A stretch of DNA of 64,000 bases from contig CANLBM010000002.1 of the NCBI GenBank assembly GCA_947488845.1, positions 212,799 through 276,798 on the forward strand, in the 5' to 3' direction. Within the stretch, counting starts at the first letter, position 1. Every line of letters starts with the position of its first letter. Shown here piece by piece: positions 9,962 through 19,194 of the stretch. The position numbers and the translations under genes were made by a program. Source of the stretch: an uncultured Sphingomonadaceae bacterium. GTDB taxonomy: Bacteria > Pseudomonadota > Alphaproteobacteria > Sphingomonadales > Sphingomonadaceae. A model generated the notes under the pieces. That model was not told where the DNA came from. It was given only the letters and a program-made list of their open reading frames with translations, and did no database searches.

Positions 9962-11941
9962 ATGTCCAGCATGGTATCAAGAATTGTCATCGCGGCGCTG
10001 CTTTTATCCCCTGCTACCTGCATGGCAGCCGAACAACTGGGCTGGCAAGGGAACGACAGCGAGCTATCCGATCCGACCGGCGGCAACGCCGTTCTTGGCC
10101 TGCAGCGTTGGCGGGTACTCACCCAGTCCGACAATTATTCCTTCGAGGATTATGCCGGTTTTCTGGTGACCTATCCCGGCTGGCCGGAAGACACGCGGAT
10201 GCGGCGCAACGCGGAGCAGGCAATCAACATCAACAGCTTCTCGCCGAGCCGGGTTCTCGCATTTTTTGAAAAATTTCCACCGACCACCAACGCCGGCGCC
10301 GCCAAATATGCGGTAGCTCTGCAGGCGTCGGGTCAGAGCGACAAAGCCACGACCATGGCACGACAGGCATGGCGTGGCGGCACGCTGACCGAAGACGATG
10401 AAGCCGCCCTGATATCGCGATTCAGTTCGGTCCTCTCGATCGACGATCACGATGCCCGGATGGATGCCCTCCTGTGGGCGCGGGCGACGCGCGATGCGGC
10501 GGGCCAGCTTGCCTTCACTTCTCCTGCCCGACGCGCGGTCTTCGCTGCCCGGCTGGCGCAACTGACCGAATCGTCAGACGCCAACACACAGGCCAGCGCG
10601 GTCGGCGCCATCGCGCGCGATGATGCCGGCTATCTTGCAGATCGTGCCCGCTATCTGCGCAACAGTGGCCAGAGCCATGCGGCACGTCAGTTGCTCGCCA
10701 GCAGATTGCCGCTGCGCGTCAAACCGGCCATGCCGGAAACATGGTTCGAAGCCATGCTGATCAACGCCGAAGCGGCCGCCAATGACCGGCAATGGACGAC
10801 GGCTTATGAAATCGCCTCGAAAATCGAGGATGCCTACGACACACCAACCCGGATAGCCGAGCAGAACAGCCGCGTACGCGACAAATATTCCGATCTCGCC
10901 TGGGTAGCGGGAACCTCCGCGCTCAACGGCATGCGCCAGCCCGCCAAGGCGATCCGCATGTTCGATCTCTATGCACAATCCTATGATTCGCCCAATATCA
11001 CCTCGAAAGGCTATTATTGGGCCGGCCGTGCCGCAGCAGATGCAGGCCAGACCGAACAGGCCAATGCCTATTTCGAGAAAGCGGCCAAATTCCCCGACTA
11101 TTTCTACGGTCAATTGTCGCTGGAACGGCTCGGCCGTCCGCTGCCGGTGTTCAACCGCAAGCCGGATGTCGAAATCACCGACGCCGACCGCGCCACCTAT
11201 GACGTCGACCCGCTGGTCGTCGCCGTAAAGGCCTCAGTGCGCACCGGTCCATGGCGCGAACAGATCCGCTTTCACCGCGCCCTGGCCAGCAATGCAAAAA
11301 CCGCGAAAGACTATATGCTGATCAGCGATCTTTCCACCCGCATCGGCGCCCGCGATCTTGGCGTGATCAAGGGGATCAGCGCGCTCGGTTCCGGAATTGG
11401 CGCGATTGACGAAACCGCCTTCCCGACCATGCCCGTCCCATTCGGTCATGAAAGCACCTGGACCCTGATCCACGCGATCACCCGTCAGGAAAGCCAGTTT
11501 GCCGAAGGCGCGATCAGCCATGCCGGCGCCCGTGGCCTGATGCAGCTGATGCCCGGCACTGCCCGCGAGCAATCCGGCAAGGCGAACCTGTCCTATAATC
11601 TCTCGTCGCTGACCGACGATCCGCAATATAATATCAAGCTTGGCAGCGGCTATATCCAGCGGATGATGGATTATTACGGCGGCAGCTACCCGCTTGCGGT
11701 CGCGGCCTATAACGCCGGTCCCGGCAATGTGAACAAATGGATCCGCGCCAACGGCGATCCGCGCATGGGCGGGATCGACTGGATTCAGTGGATCGAGGAC
11801 ATTCCGATTTCCGAAACCCGCAACTATGTCAAACGCGTGCTCGAAAATGCGGTGGTCTATGACACGAAAAACCCGCGCGGTCCGACGATCCGTAACGAGA
11901 CGCCGCTATCGCGCTATATTGGGAAAAACAGCCGGGGATAA
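9962..11941 (+). CDS. Soluble lytic murein transglycosylase (Slt-like)
   Basis: The 659-residue exported enzyme cleaves peptidoglycan glycan strands to give 1,6-anhydromuropeptides. A signal peptide covers about residues 1-22 (MSSMVSRIVIAALLLSPATC, cleavage near CMAAEQ). A long alpha-helical, TPR-like superhelix follows, including WVAGTSALNGMRQPAKAI and YYWAGRAAADAGQTEQA. The C-terminal SLT domain has the catalytic glutamate Glu510 in TRQESQF, then GARGLMQLMPGTA and YPLAVAAYNAGPGNV. ATG 9962 is favoured over ATG 9971 because AAGGAG lies 12 bases before it. A cysteine near the cleavage site leaves open a lipoprotein form, but the residues before it do not make a good lipobox. Confidence 0.93.
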   Translation: MSSMVSRIVIAALLLSPATCMAAEQLGWQGNDSELSDPTGGNAVLGLQRWRVLTQSDNYSFEDYAGFLVTYPGWPEDTRMRRNAEQAININSFSPSRVLAFFEKFPPTTNAGAAKYAVALQASGQSDKATTMARQAWRGGTLTEDDEAALISRFSSVLSIDDHDARMDALLWARATRDAAGQLAFTSPARRAVFAARLAQLTESSDANTQASAVGAIARDDAGYLADRARYLRNSGQSHAARQLLASRLPLRVKPAMPETWFEAMLINAEAAANDRQWTTAYEIASKIEDAYDTPTRIAEQNSRVRDKYSDLAWVAGTSALNGMRQPAKAIRMFDLYAQSYDSPNITSKGYYWAGRAAADAGQTEQANAYFEKAAKFPDYFYGQLSLERLGRPLPVFNRKPDVEITDADRATYDVDPLVVAVKASVRTGPWREQIRFHRALASNAKTAKDYMLISDLSTRIGARDLGVIKGISALGSGIGAIDETAFPTMPVPFGHESTWTLIHAITRQESQFAEGAISHAGARGLMQLMPGTAREQSGKANLSYNLSSLTDDPQYNIKLGSGYIQRMMDYYGGSYPLAVAAYNAGPGNVNKWIRANGDPRMGGIDWIQWIEDIPISETRNYVKRVLENAVVYDTKNPRGPTIRNETPLSRYIGKNSRG

Positions 11942-12043
11942 AGTTGCGCACAGGCGAGGCCCGACAAGAAGGCAGCAGAAATGCGATTCTGGTCTCCGGC
12001 AGATCTCAGACCTGCCGGACAGATGTTCTTGGCTTCACAGAGG

Positions 12044-13339
12044 TCAAGAGACGGGCGCATTGCTTTGCAACATCGCGGAGAAACTTGGCCAGTCCGGAAA
12101 ACCCCTGTCGGCAGGATCTTCCACTGCAAGCAGCTTTCTTGACCTTTCGCGACCAAGGTCGATATCTTTAGGGGCTATCGGGAGGTTTGTGTCCAGAGAA
12201 TGAAAGCTTCGCACAATCGGCGCGGAATAGTTCGAGGGAGATTCGCCAATCACGATCGCCAGTTCATCGTGATTCAGGCGCACCATGGTACCGACCGGCA
12301 ATATGCCCAGGCTATCGACAAAATCGCAAAAGATGAGCTGATCGAAGTGACCGGACCACGACATCATTTCCGCAAGCGCTTCCGACGCTGAAAGCGGGGC
12401 GTTATAGGGTCGTTGGGACGTGATTGCATCGTATACATCACAGATACTAGACATGCGGGTAAAGATACTGAGGTCATCGGCAAATAACCCTCCCGGATAT
12501 CCGGTTCCGTCCATTTTCTCGTGATGTCTCAGGCAAACCTCGAGCACGATGTCGCTGACACTTTCCGACGCTGACAATATATCGTGACCCATCTGCGGAT
12601 GATTGCGGATGATGTCCCATTCGCTCTTGTCGAGCTTGCCTGGTTTCGACAATATACTGTCCGGAATAGATGTCTTGCCAACATCATGCAAAAGGCCGGC
12701 CATCCCGATATCGTGCATTTGCCACTCGGGAAAACCCATCTTGCGGGCCAGATTGATCATTAGCGCGCATACCGAGACGGAATGCAAATAGGTATATTCA
12801 TCCTTGGTTTTAATCCGGGCGATATTGAGGATGATCGTAGGATCAATATTGACGGATCTGGATATCTGTTTGACCAGCGGAGCCAATTTGCGCAACTTGA
12901 CCGGCTTGCCGTCGCGCGCGTCATCAAACAAAGCCATTACCGCCGCCCGCGACCGTTTGATCGTGCCGGATGCCTTGCGGACCTCTGCCGCGCGCTCGCG
13001 CGGGGTCAGCCGATTGAAGACCGGTTCCGCAACGTCCCGCAGATAGGACCGGGGCCGTTGATTAGCCGACTGTTCGAGCACCTTTGCCAGCTTTGGCGTA
13101 TAGACTTTTGCTTCCTCCGCTGCGAGGATCGCCAAAGGCTTTAACGATGGTGACAATTTCTTGCCCCGTGATTCGTCGATTGTTACCCGAGCCACATCAC
13201 TGGATAGGATGTGCTCTATCTGCGCCTCGTCATCCAGCAGAAACCGCGATCGCCAAAACGGGTGGTCAAACCACGACCCTTCCATGGAATGAATGAACAT
13301 TCCCAACTCGAGTTGGCTGGTCTGGATTTTACGCAGCAT
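12044..13339 (-). CDS. HD-GYP domain cyclic-di-GMP phosphodiesterase (DUF3391 N-terminus)
   Basis: The 431-residue cytosolic protein begins with a DUF3391 region (LELGMFIHSMEGSWFDHPF, residues 10-28, to about 130). An HD-GYP domain follows: HD pair His218-Asp219 in LLHDVGKTSIPD, further metal ligands in HP (about 247-248) and LRHHEKMDGTGYPGG with GYP at 280-282. These are the residues needed for hydrolysis of c-di-GMP to GMP, so activity is likely. There is no receiver or membrane segment. It is transcribed alone, divergent from a membrane protein gene; the promoter region contains a pair of TTAA motifs (13367-13380). No cyclase gene is intact nearby, only a GGDEF remnant at 31.8 kb. Confidence 0.93.
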   Translation of the reverse strand: MLRKIQTSQLELGMFIHSMEGSWFDHPFWRSRFLLDDEAQIEHILSSDVARVTIDESRGKKLSPSLKPLAILAAEEAKVYTPKLAKVLEQSANQRPRSYLRDVAEPVFNRLTPRERAAEVRKASGTIKRSRAAVMALFDDARDGKPVKLRKLAPLVKQISRSVNIDPTIILNIARIKTKDEYTYLHSVSVCALMINLARKMGFPEWQMHDIGMAGLLHDVGKTSIPDSILSKPGKLDKSEWDIIRNHPQMGHDILSASESVSDIVLEVCLRHHEKMDGTGYPGGLFADDLSIFTRMSSICDVYDAITSQRPYNAPLSASEALAEMMSWSGHFDQLIFCDFVDSLGILPVGTMVRLNHDELAIVIGESPSNYSAPIVRSFHSLDTNLPIAPKDIDLGRERSRKLLAVEDPADRGFPDWPSFSAMLQSNAPVS

Positions 13340-13494
13340 CGGCCAATTCCTAAATTTCGTTTCTAGTTAATTACCATTAACGGCGAAACCGCGACCCACT
13401 TCAGTTGGCAATCCTCTTTTTTTAATCCGGCTTGTAACGAATCTGCCTTTCCCCTTGGAATAGACTTCGAACCATTGAGATTTCCGGAGAATCT

Positions 13495-14127
13495 ATGCCA
13501 CAGACGACGCGCCATATAGCCATATTTATATCGATCATGCTTCTGCTTACCGTAGCGACCCAATCGCTTTATGTGGCGACCCTTAGTGGCGTTGGAATTG
13601 TCGATGGCTGGCCTCTGAGATCCACGATCTGGACCACGGAACTTCTATTATTCACCAGCATTGCAATTGCTTCGCTCGTCGGACTTGTCCGGTCTTCGCA
13701 CCTGCAATGGGGTTGGGCTGCACTGCTGGTATCCGGACTGATAAACATCCTTCAGTCGGGCATCGGCCTGTCGATGTTTCTGCCAGCCGCCAAAGCGGGT
13801 ATCGAATTTGCGCCACTTATGGGCACACTGCTGGCGGGATCGTTTCTGTTCTACAACCTCGCCAAGGCCATCCTGGGGTTGGTTGCACTGATTTTCGGAC
13901 TGTCGCTATTTCGCAATGACAGAACCATTGCCAGAGTGATCGGTCTGGTCAGCATGGTTGCCGGCGTGATTGCCATTGTTCTGAATATCGCAGCCGTCCG
14001 TCTGGGCCTCGGGACCGTGCCATTCTCGGGAGCAAGCGGTTCAGTCGCTACATTATTTGCCGGTTGCGCAATCTGGCTTTCCGCTCGTCCCACGAAACGA
14101 GACACAGTGGCCAAGTCCAGAGGATGA
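13495..14127 (+). CDS. Hypothetical integral membrane protein
   Basis: I do not recognise this 210-residue protein. It has five or six hydrophobic segments: about residues 8-28 (IFISIMLLLTVATQSLYVAT), 45-65, 73-95, 108-138, 145-165 and 172-190, with few charged residues between, and a basic tail. No motif of a known transporter or enzyme family stands out. The start ATG 13495 has GGAG six bases ahead. It faces away from the HD-GYP gene, with a 155-base shared upstream region. It may be a small sensor-like or structural membrane protein; nothing in the context decides this. Confidence 0.7.
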   Translation: MPQTTRHIAIFISIMLLLTVATQSLYVATLSGVGIVDGWPLRSTIWTTELLLFTSIAIASLVGLVRSSHLQWGWAALLVSGLINILQSGIGLSMFLPAAKAGIEFAPLMGTLLAGSFLFYNLAKAILGLVALIFGLSLFRNDRTIARVIGLVSMVAGVIAIVLNIAAVRLGLGTVPFSGASGSVATLFAGCAIWLSARPTKRDTVAKSRG

Positions 14128-14220
14128 GCTAAGTTTCGCGGGGATATAGAGATTGGGCCATCATGCTTGATGGTGGCAGAGTTGAAACTTGCCCGAACCG
14201 CCGCTCGGCAGACTAAGGAT

Positions 14221-15006
14221 CTAGGCCTTGGCCTCATAGCCAAATGCATTCTCTGCCAGTTTCACCAGTTTGGGATCGGCCTCTGGTAAATCCTTTGGCA
14301 ATGCCGCTTCCAGCGTATCAGCGACATGGGTCAGGCCAGCGATCCGCGCCGATTTCTTGTCATTGCCGTCGATCACCTTCCACGGCGCCCAGCGCGTATT
14401 GGTATTTTCGAACATGTCATGCATCGCATCGAGATAGTCATCGCGCTTCTCGCGGTTACGGAAATCCTCGGCGGTAATCTTCCAGCGTTTGTGTGGCGTG
14501 TCGAGCCGTTTGGTGAGGCGCTTGTCCTGCTCTTCTTGCGTGGTGTGGAAAAAAAGCTTCACAAGATTGGTACCGCCGTCGATCTGCTGCGCTTCAAACT
14601 CGTTTATCTCGTCATAGCCGCGTTTCCAGTCGGCCGGCTCGCAAAAGCCCTCGACCCGTTCGACCAGCACCCGGCCATACCAGCTGCGGTCGAACACACC
14701 GATTTCGCGACTACCCGGCAATTTCTGCCAGAAGCGCCAGAGGAAATGGCGATCTTTTTCCTCTTGGGTCGGGGCGCCAATCGGCCAGACATCATAATAT
14801 CGCGGATCCCATTCCCCGGTCATCCGGCGAATGGCTCCACCCTTGCCTGCCGCATCCCAGCCTTCGAATACAAGAATCGACCGGCTACCGTGGATGATAT
14901 GCTTGAAATGAATATGCGCGAGCCGGTCCTGCAGCGCCTTTAGTGCATCAATATAATCACCATCAAATTTGTCGCCGGTTTCATAGTCGGACAGTTTTAT
15001 GGTCAT
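14221..15006 (-). CDS. ppk2: Polyphosphate kinase 2 family protein
   Basis: PPK2 enzymes use polyphosphate to phosphorylate nucleoside mono- or diphosphates. The 261-residue single-domain protein carries Walker A GWDAAGKGG (residues 49-57), the Walker B/lid FDRSWYGRVLVERVEGF, and the family pattern DPRYYDVWPIGAPTQEE. The substrate class (ADP/GDP or AMP) cannot be assigned by eye. ATG 15006 has GGAG seven bases ahead and gives a normal N-terminus (MTIKLSDYETGDKFDG); a longer frame upstream is dismissed. It is separate from the ppk1-ppx operon at 23-27 kb, so the organism has two unrelated polyphosphate kinases. No terminator or operon partner is evident. Confidence 0.92.
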   Translation of the reverse strand: MTIKLSDYETGDKFDGDYIDALKALQDRLAHIHFKHIIHGSRSILVFEGWDAAGKGGAIRRMTGEWDPRYYDVWPIGAPTQEEKDRHFLWRFWQKLPGSREIGVFDRSWYGRVLVERVEGFCEPADWKRGYDEINEFEAQQIDGGTNLVKLFFHTTQEEQDKRLTKRLDTPHKRWKITAEDFRNREKRDDYLDAMHDMFENTNTRWAPWKVIDGNDKKSARIAGLTHVADTLEAALPKDLPEADPKLVKLAENAFGYEAKA

Positions 15007-15158
15007 TTGTGCTCCATCGTCCCGCAATTGCCCCCCGGGTTCCAGGGTTGGTGGCTGCACCCGTCACTGCCCGCCCCTCGGCGAACGCTGCCATGTAAGC
15101 TTCGCAATATACTACAATATCGCGAAATGAACCAACCGGTTAACCCTGTTGGCGCATT

Positions 15159-16106
15159 TTAACTTTCGCGGCGTCCCGACTGCCGCAATTCCCATTCACC
15201 CAGCGCACGCCGATGCGCGCTGATGCGGCCTATCGATTCGATCACTTCGAGCTTTCCGGGCGATATTCTATTCGCCTCGTCATAGAGAGCCAGTGCCGAG
15301 TCGAGATCACCGCGCTGTTCCGCGCAAAGAGCGCGGTTAAACGTCAGCGAGATATGAACCTGCCCGTTTCTGGCCGCTTCGTCCCACATCCGGCAGGCTT
15401 CCGCGGCGTTGCTCTTGGTCATCTTGATCGCCGCCTTGAAGAAATTTCCTTCGACTTTGGTCATACCCTTGCGACTTTCCAATATTCGGACGTCTACCCG
15501 ATATTCACGTGGAGCGAAATCATTGCGAATCGCGCTGGCAGCCTCGACCACCATCGACCTGATCACCGATTCACTACTCGCAAAATCCTGGTCATCGCCG
15601 GAACAAACTGTCTGTTCCTCATTGTCCGGAAAGCTCTGCGCATAAATGCTGCGGCCATCGCTATAGCGTGTAGCCCTGACCTGCGCCTGAAAATCGATCT
15701 TGCGGGTCAGGCAATCCACCTTGATATCTTTATAGGTGACACATTTGTCCTTTTCACCGCGTTTCACGCAGCGCCGCCGCTTGGCAACCGTTTCATATTC
15801 TTCAATGCCCGCGGTTACATGGCCCGAAAGACTTGCATCTGACTCTACCGCAGACCGTCCACCGATAATGTCAAAATAGGGCTGGCCAAAAACCGAGGCC
15901 GCCGAAAGACTGTCTTCCAGTTCAAACGCCAGCGCGCGGCCGTCCGAACCACCAAATCGCCCGATTGATATGGACTGAATTTCAGAGAATTCCGAAGAAC
16001 TGGCAGGTGTCATCCCCTCAATAGTCAAAACCTCTGCTCGCGCAGCGGTAGAAAGGCCTGTGAAGGCCATCAAGCCGGTGATCGCTGCGGTCAATAATCT
16101 GTTCAT
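15159..16106 (-). CDS. Hypothetical exported protein with TPR-like C-terminus
   Basis: I do not recognise this 315-residue protein. A signal peptide is clear (MNRLLTAAITGLMAFTGL, cleavage after ARA near residue 24). The middle has a cysteine pair in KRRRCVKRGEKDKCVTYKD and DCLTR, and a pattern like an outer-membrane CsgG-type or penicillin-binding activator fold (GRFGGSDGRALAFELEDSL, SGHVTAGIEEYE), which is a weak resemblance. The last 80 residues resemble TPR helices (AEACRMWDEAARNGQVHISLTFNRALCAEQRGDLDSALALYDEA in two pieces). ATG 16106 is preferred over ATG 16112 because GGGGG lies six bases ahead of it. It is a single gene, likely periplasmic; function unknown. Confidence 0.7.
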   Translation of the reverse strand: MNRLLTAAITGLMAFTGLSTAARAEVLTIEGMTPASSSEFSEIQSISIGRFGGSDGRALAFELEDSLSAASVFGQPYFDIIGGRSAVESDASLSGHVTAGIEEYETVAKRRRCVKRGEKDKCVTYKDIKVDCLTRKIDFQAQVRATRYSDGRSIYAQSFPDNEEQTVCSGDDQDFASSESVIRSMVVEAASAIRNDFAPREYRVDVRILESRKGMTKVEGNFFKAAIKMTKSNAAEACRMWDEAARNGQVHISLTFNRALCAEQRGDLDSALALYDEANRISPGKLEVIESIGRISAHRRALGEWELRQSGRRES

Positions 16107-16162
16107 GTCCATCCCCCGAAAGCTGGTCGTTCACAAATATCGATGCCAATATGAACAAAACA

Positions 16163-17017
16163 TTAGCCGCTAATGATCAGTTCCGCAATCCGCTCTGGAT
16201 CCTGCATCGGCATGAAATGCGTCAGGTCGGGCAAATAGACATCACTGCCATCGGCAAAACCATCCGCCAGCCCGGGCGGGGTCGGCGACGTGGCGAAATC
16301 AAAAGCACCCTCTTGCACGAGCTGCGGCGCCCGCAATATCTTCACGGGCTGCGCAATGCTATCGATCAGCGGCCATGGATCGACCGAAGCGCTGGTCGCA
16401 TAGATCGATGCCTCGGTCTGCGGCGGACAGGCCAGACGATATCCGCCCTGCCCGTCCGGCAGCAGCCCATATTCGCAATAGTCCCTGAGCACCGCCGGGT
16501 CCCACAGCTTGTAGGGATGCCGGTCTTTGAACCGCTCCAGCATTTCCTCCGGTCCGGTCCAGCTGTTGCGCCGCTTGGCAACCATCTCGCTGGTGCCGCG
16601 ATAATCGGGCGGGTTCCGGTAAAATTCGCGCGCCATTATCACCGGATCGATCAGGACCAGCCGTTCCAGCAGATCAGGATGGCTGGCCGCAACCTGCACG
16701 AGACAATGACCGCCCATGCTGTGCCCCGCGCCGACCGCGAACCGGATCCCGAGCGACTGCACCAGCTCGGCAGTCGCGCCGCCAACGCCGCTCCAGTCGG
16801 CGATAATCGGTGCATCGCTGCGGCCGTGCCCTAGCTGATCCACCGCAATCACATGGGTTCCGGCCGGGAAAGTGGCAACAACCTGATCCCAGCAGCGGGC
16901 GTGAAAGCCGGTTGCGTGGAGCAGCAGCACCGATGGCCCCGCACCCGGCTCGCCCCATTCGAAATAACAGATATCGCCATGGGACGAGGCGAAATGGTGA
17001 AGTTCGGGATTTGTCAT
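16163..17017 (-). CDS. Alpha/beta hydrolase fold protein
   Basis: The 284-residue cytosolic protein has the canonical fold: oxyanion-hole motif LLLHATGFHARCWD (residues 31-44), VIAVDQLGHGRSD, the nucleophile elbow GAGHSMGGH with Ser100, an acidic residue after strand 6, and catalytic His267 in PDLTHFMPMQDPERIAEL. Such enzymes hydrolyse esters, lactones or related bonds. Substrate is unknown; the HFMP motif followed by the end of the protein is common in carboxylesterase/haloalkane-dehalogenase-like members. A repeat lies just upstream (17027-17094). The gene appears to be a single unit downstream of aspS on the same strand. Confidence 0.88.
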   Translation of the reverse strand: MTNPELHHFASSHGDICYFEWGEPGAGPSVLLLHATGFHARCWDQVVATFPAGTHVIAVDQLGHGRSDAPIIADWSGVGGATAELVQSLGIRFAVGAGHSMGGHCLVQVAASHPDLLERLVLIDPVIMAREFYRNPPDYRGTSEMVAKRRNSWTGPEEMLERFKDRHPYKLWDPAVLRDYCEYGLLPDGQGGYRLACPPQTEASIYATSASVDPWPLIDSIAQPVKILRAPQLVQEGAFDFATSPTPPGLADGFADGSDVYLPDLTHFMPMQDPERIAELIISG

Positions 17018-17026
17018 ATATCTGTT

Positions 17027-17094
17027 CCGTTAGCCCTGAGCCTGTCGAAGGGCGATTATCGATAAGCGTGGTTCGACAGGCTCACCACTAACGG
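17027..17094. repeat. REP-like imperfect palindrome of sphingomonad type
   Basis: Left arm 17027-17049 (CCGTTAGCCCTGAGCCTGTC...) and right arm 17072-17094 are inverted copies matching at about 20 of 23 bases, around a 22-base centre that itself contains TTATCGATAA. The core CTGAGCCTGTCGAA / TTCGACAGGCTCA is a well known interspersed palindrome in sphingomonad genomes. It fills the gap between aspS and the alpha/beta hydrolase gene. It may act as a hairpin in the transcript or simply be a dispersed repeat; only one copy is present in this window. Confidence 0.75.
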
Positions 17095-17102
17095 ATTTGA
17101 GC

Positions 17103-18887
17103 CTAGCCTTCCTTCGGCGGCTCGACCACCCGGATGTGCAATTCGCGCAGCTGCTTGGACGACACTGGGCTCGGCGCGCTCATCATCAGGTCTTCGGCCT
17201 TCTGGTTCATCGGGAAGAGCACAACCTCGCGGATATTCGGCTCGTTGGCCAGCATCATCACGATCCGGTCGACGCCCGGCGCCGAACCACCATGCGGCGG
17301 CGCGCCATATTTCAGCGCGTTGATCATGCCGGAAAATTCCGTATCGACCTGCTCCTTGGTGTAACCGGCGATCTCGAATGCCTTGTACATGATGTCGGGC
17401 CGGTGGTTCCGGATCGCGCCCGAGGACAGTTCGATGCCGTTGCAGACAATATCATATTGCCAGGCGAGAATGTCGAGCGGGTCCTTGCTTTCCAGCGCTT
17501 CCAGCTCGCCCTGCGGCATCGAGAAGGGGTTGTGCGAAAAATCCATTTTCTTCAGTTCGTCATCATATTCGAACATCGGATAATCGACGATCCAGCAGAA
17601 TTTGAACGCATTCTTGTCGATCAGATCGAGTTGCTCCGCAGTGCGGGTCCGTGCAACACCTGCAAGCTTGGCTGCATCGGCTTCCTTGCCGGCGGCAAAG
17701 AACACGCCGTCGTCAGGACCACAGCCGAGATCGGCGAGCAGCTTCGCCGTGCCTTCTTCGCCATGGTTCTTGGCAATCGGCCCGCCAGCCGCGCCTTCCT
17801 TCATGTTGATATAGCCGAGCCCGGCAAAGCCCTCGCTCCGCGCCCAGTCGTTCATTGCGTCGAAGAATTTGCGGCTGTTCTTGCCCGCTCCCGGCGCGAC
17901 AAAGGCGCGCACGGTGCCGCCGGTCGAGGTGATCTTGTCGAACAGGCCGAATCCGGAGCCCTTGAAATGCTCGCTGACGTCCTGGATGATGATCGGGTTG
18001 CGCAGGTCCGGCTTGTCATTGCCATATTTCAGCATCGATTCCTTGTAGGGAATGCGCGGAAACTCGCCAGCCGGCGTAACCGAACGGCCATTGGCAAATT
18101 CCTCGAACACACCAGCCAGAACCGGTTCCAGCGTCTGGAACACATCTTCCTGGGTGACAAAGCTCATTTCGAAATCGAGCTGGTAAAATTCGCCCGGTGA
18201 ACGGTCGGCGCGGGCGTCTTCGTCGCGGAAACAGGGAGCGATCTGGAAATAGCGGTCGAAACCGGCAACCATCAGCATCTGCTTAAACATCTGCGGCGCC
18301 TGCGGCAGCGCATAGAATTTGCCGGGATGGACGCGGCTCGGCACGAGATAATCGCGTGCGCCTTCCGGTGACGACGCGGTCAGGATCGGGGTCTGGAACT
18401 CGGTAAAGCCCTGCTGCGTCATCCGGTTGCGCAGGCTGGAGATCACCTTGGAGCGCAGCATCATGTTGGCGTGCACGCTTTCGCGGCGCAGATCGAGGAA
18501 GCGATAGCGCAGCCGGATATCCTCGGGATATTCCTGCTCGCCGAACACCGGCATCGGCAATTCTTCCGCCGGACCCTGCATGTCGACGGTATCGGCAACC
18601 AGCTCGACATCACCGGTCGGCAGATTCTTGTTCACTGTTTCATCATCGCGGGCAACGACCTTGCCGGTGACGGTGACCACCGATTCCACACGCGCCCCGT
18701 CCAACATTTTGAACGCGTCGCTGCCGGTTTCACTGACAATCTGGGTCAGACCGAAATGGTCGCGCAGATCGACAAACAGCAGATTGCCGTGATCGCGCTT
18801 GCGGTGGATCCAGCCGGACAGACGGACTTCCTCGCCGACGTGCGAAGAGCGAAGCGCGGAACAATTATGGGTGCGATATGCGTGCAT
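17103..18887 (-). CDS. aspS: Aspartyl-tRNA synthetase
   Basis: The enzyme charges tRNA-Asp; in organisms lacking AsnRS it may also charge tRNA-Asn, which cannot be judged here. The 594-residue length is standard. An OB-fold anticodon-binding domain comes first ([20 protein letters not shown]), then class II motifs 2 ([19 protein letters not shown]) and 3 ([13 protein letters not shown]), with the bacterial GAD insertion between about residues 290 and 420. The ATG at 18887 has AAAGG nine bases upstream and [12 protein letters not shown] is a typical AspRS N-terminus. It is the first gene of its unit, with 307 gene-free bases upstream. Confidence 0.98.
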   Translation of the reverse strand: MHAYRTHNCSALRSSHVGEEVRLSGWIHRKRDHGNLLFVDLRDHFGLTQIVSETGSDAFKMLDGARVESVVTVTGKVVARDDETVNKNLPTGDVELVADTVDMQGPAEELPMPVFGEQEYPEDIRLRYRFLDLRRESVHANMMLRSKVISSLRNRMTQQGFTEFQTPILTASSPEGARDYLVPSRVHPGKFYALPQAPQMFKQMLMVAGFDRYFQIAPCFRDEDARADRSPGEFYQLDFEMSFVTQEDVFQTLEPVLAGVFEEFANGRSVTPAGEFPRIPYKESMLKYGNDKPDLRNPIIIQDVSEHFKGSGFGLFDKITSTGGTVRAFVAPGAGKNSRKFFDAMNDWARSEGFAGLGYINMKEGAAGGPIAKNHGEEGTAKLLADLGCGPDDGVFFAAGKEADAAKLAGVARTRTAEQLDLIDKNAFKFCWIVDYPMFEYDDELKKMDFSHNPFSMPQGELEALESKDPLDILAWQYDIVCNGIELSSGAIRNHRPDIMYKAFEIAGYTKEQVDTEFSGMINALKYGAPPHGGSAPGVDRIVMMLANEPNIREVVLFPMNQKAEDLMMSAPSPVSSKQLRELHIRVVEPPKEG

Positions 18888-19194
18888 GATGGACCTTTGG
18901 AATTGGGTGCTTTCCTCGATGGAAAGATTGCAGGCGTAACACAGGTCTGCGCGCCATTTGTCAAGGCTTGAGATTGGTGGAAGAGGCTGTGCTTGGCAGT
19001 AGATACGGAGTTTTGGATGTCAGGGGTATTCCGGGATCGGCCTCTAGCTTTAGCTTTCGTGAACGGCAAAAATTGGGTGGGGAGCGAACAGGCAGCTTTC
19101 GCATCCGCAAAGTCTTCTTTGTCGCCCATAACAGTCATCGGCGGGACGGCTGCGTCGACAATGTGCTTAATATTAGCCGCTTCAAGGACTGAGG
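18888..19194. other. Gene-free 307-base stretch upstream of aspS, possibly decayed sequence
   Basis: Short open frames exist on both strands, including one of 150 codons on the minus strand running into aspS, but none has a recognisable protein pattern, good start or balanced codon use. The segment around 19080-19120 has the look of worn-down intergenic repeat sequence. The aspS promoter must lie in its lower part. I see no RNA gene. Confidence 0.4.

Noticed and set aside
17097..18200. Long plus-strand open frame (367 codons) opposite aspS
   Set aside because: It is the antisense shadow of a clearly conserved aspartyl-tRNA synthetase, with a His/Arg/Gln-rich translation and no protein motif.
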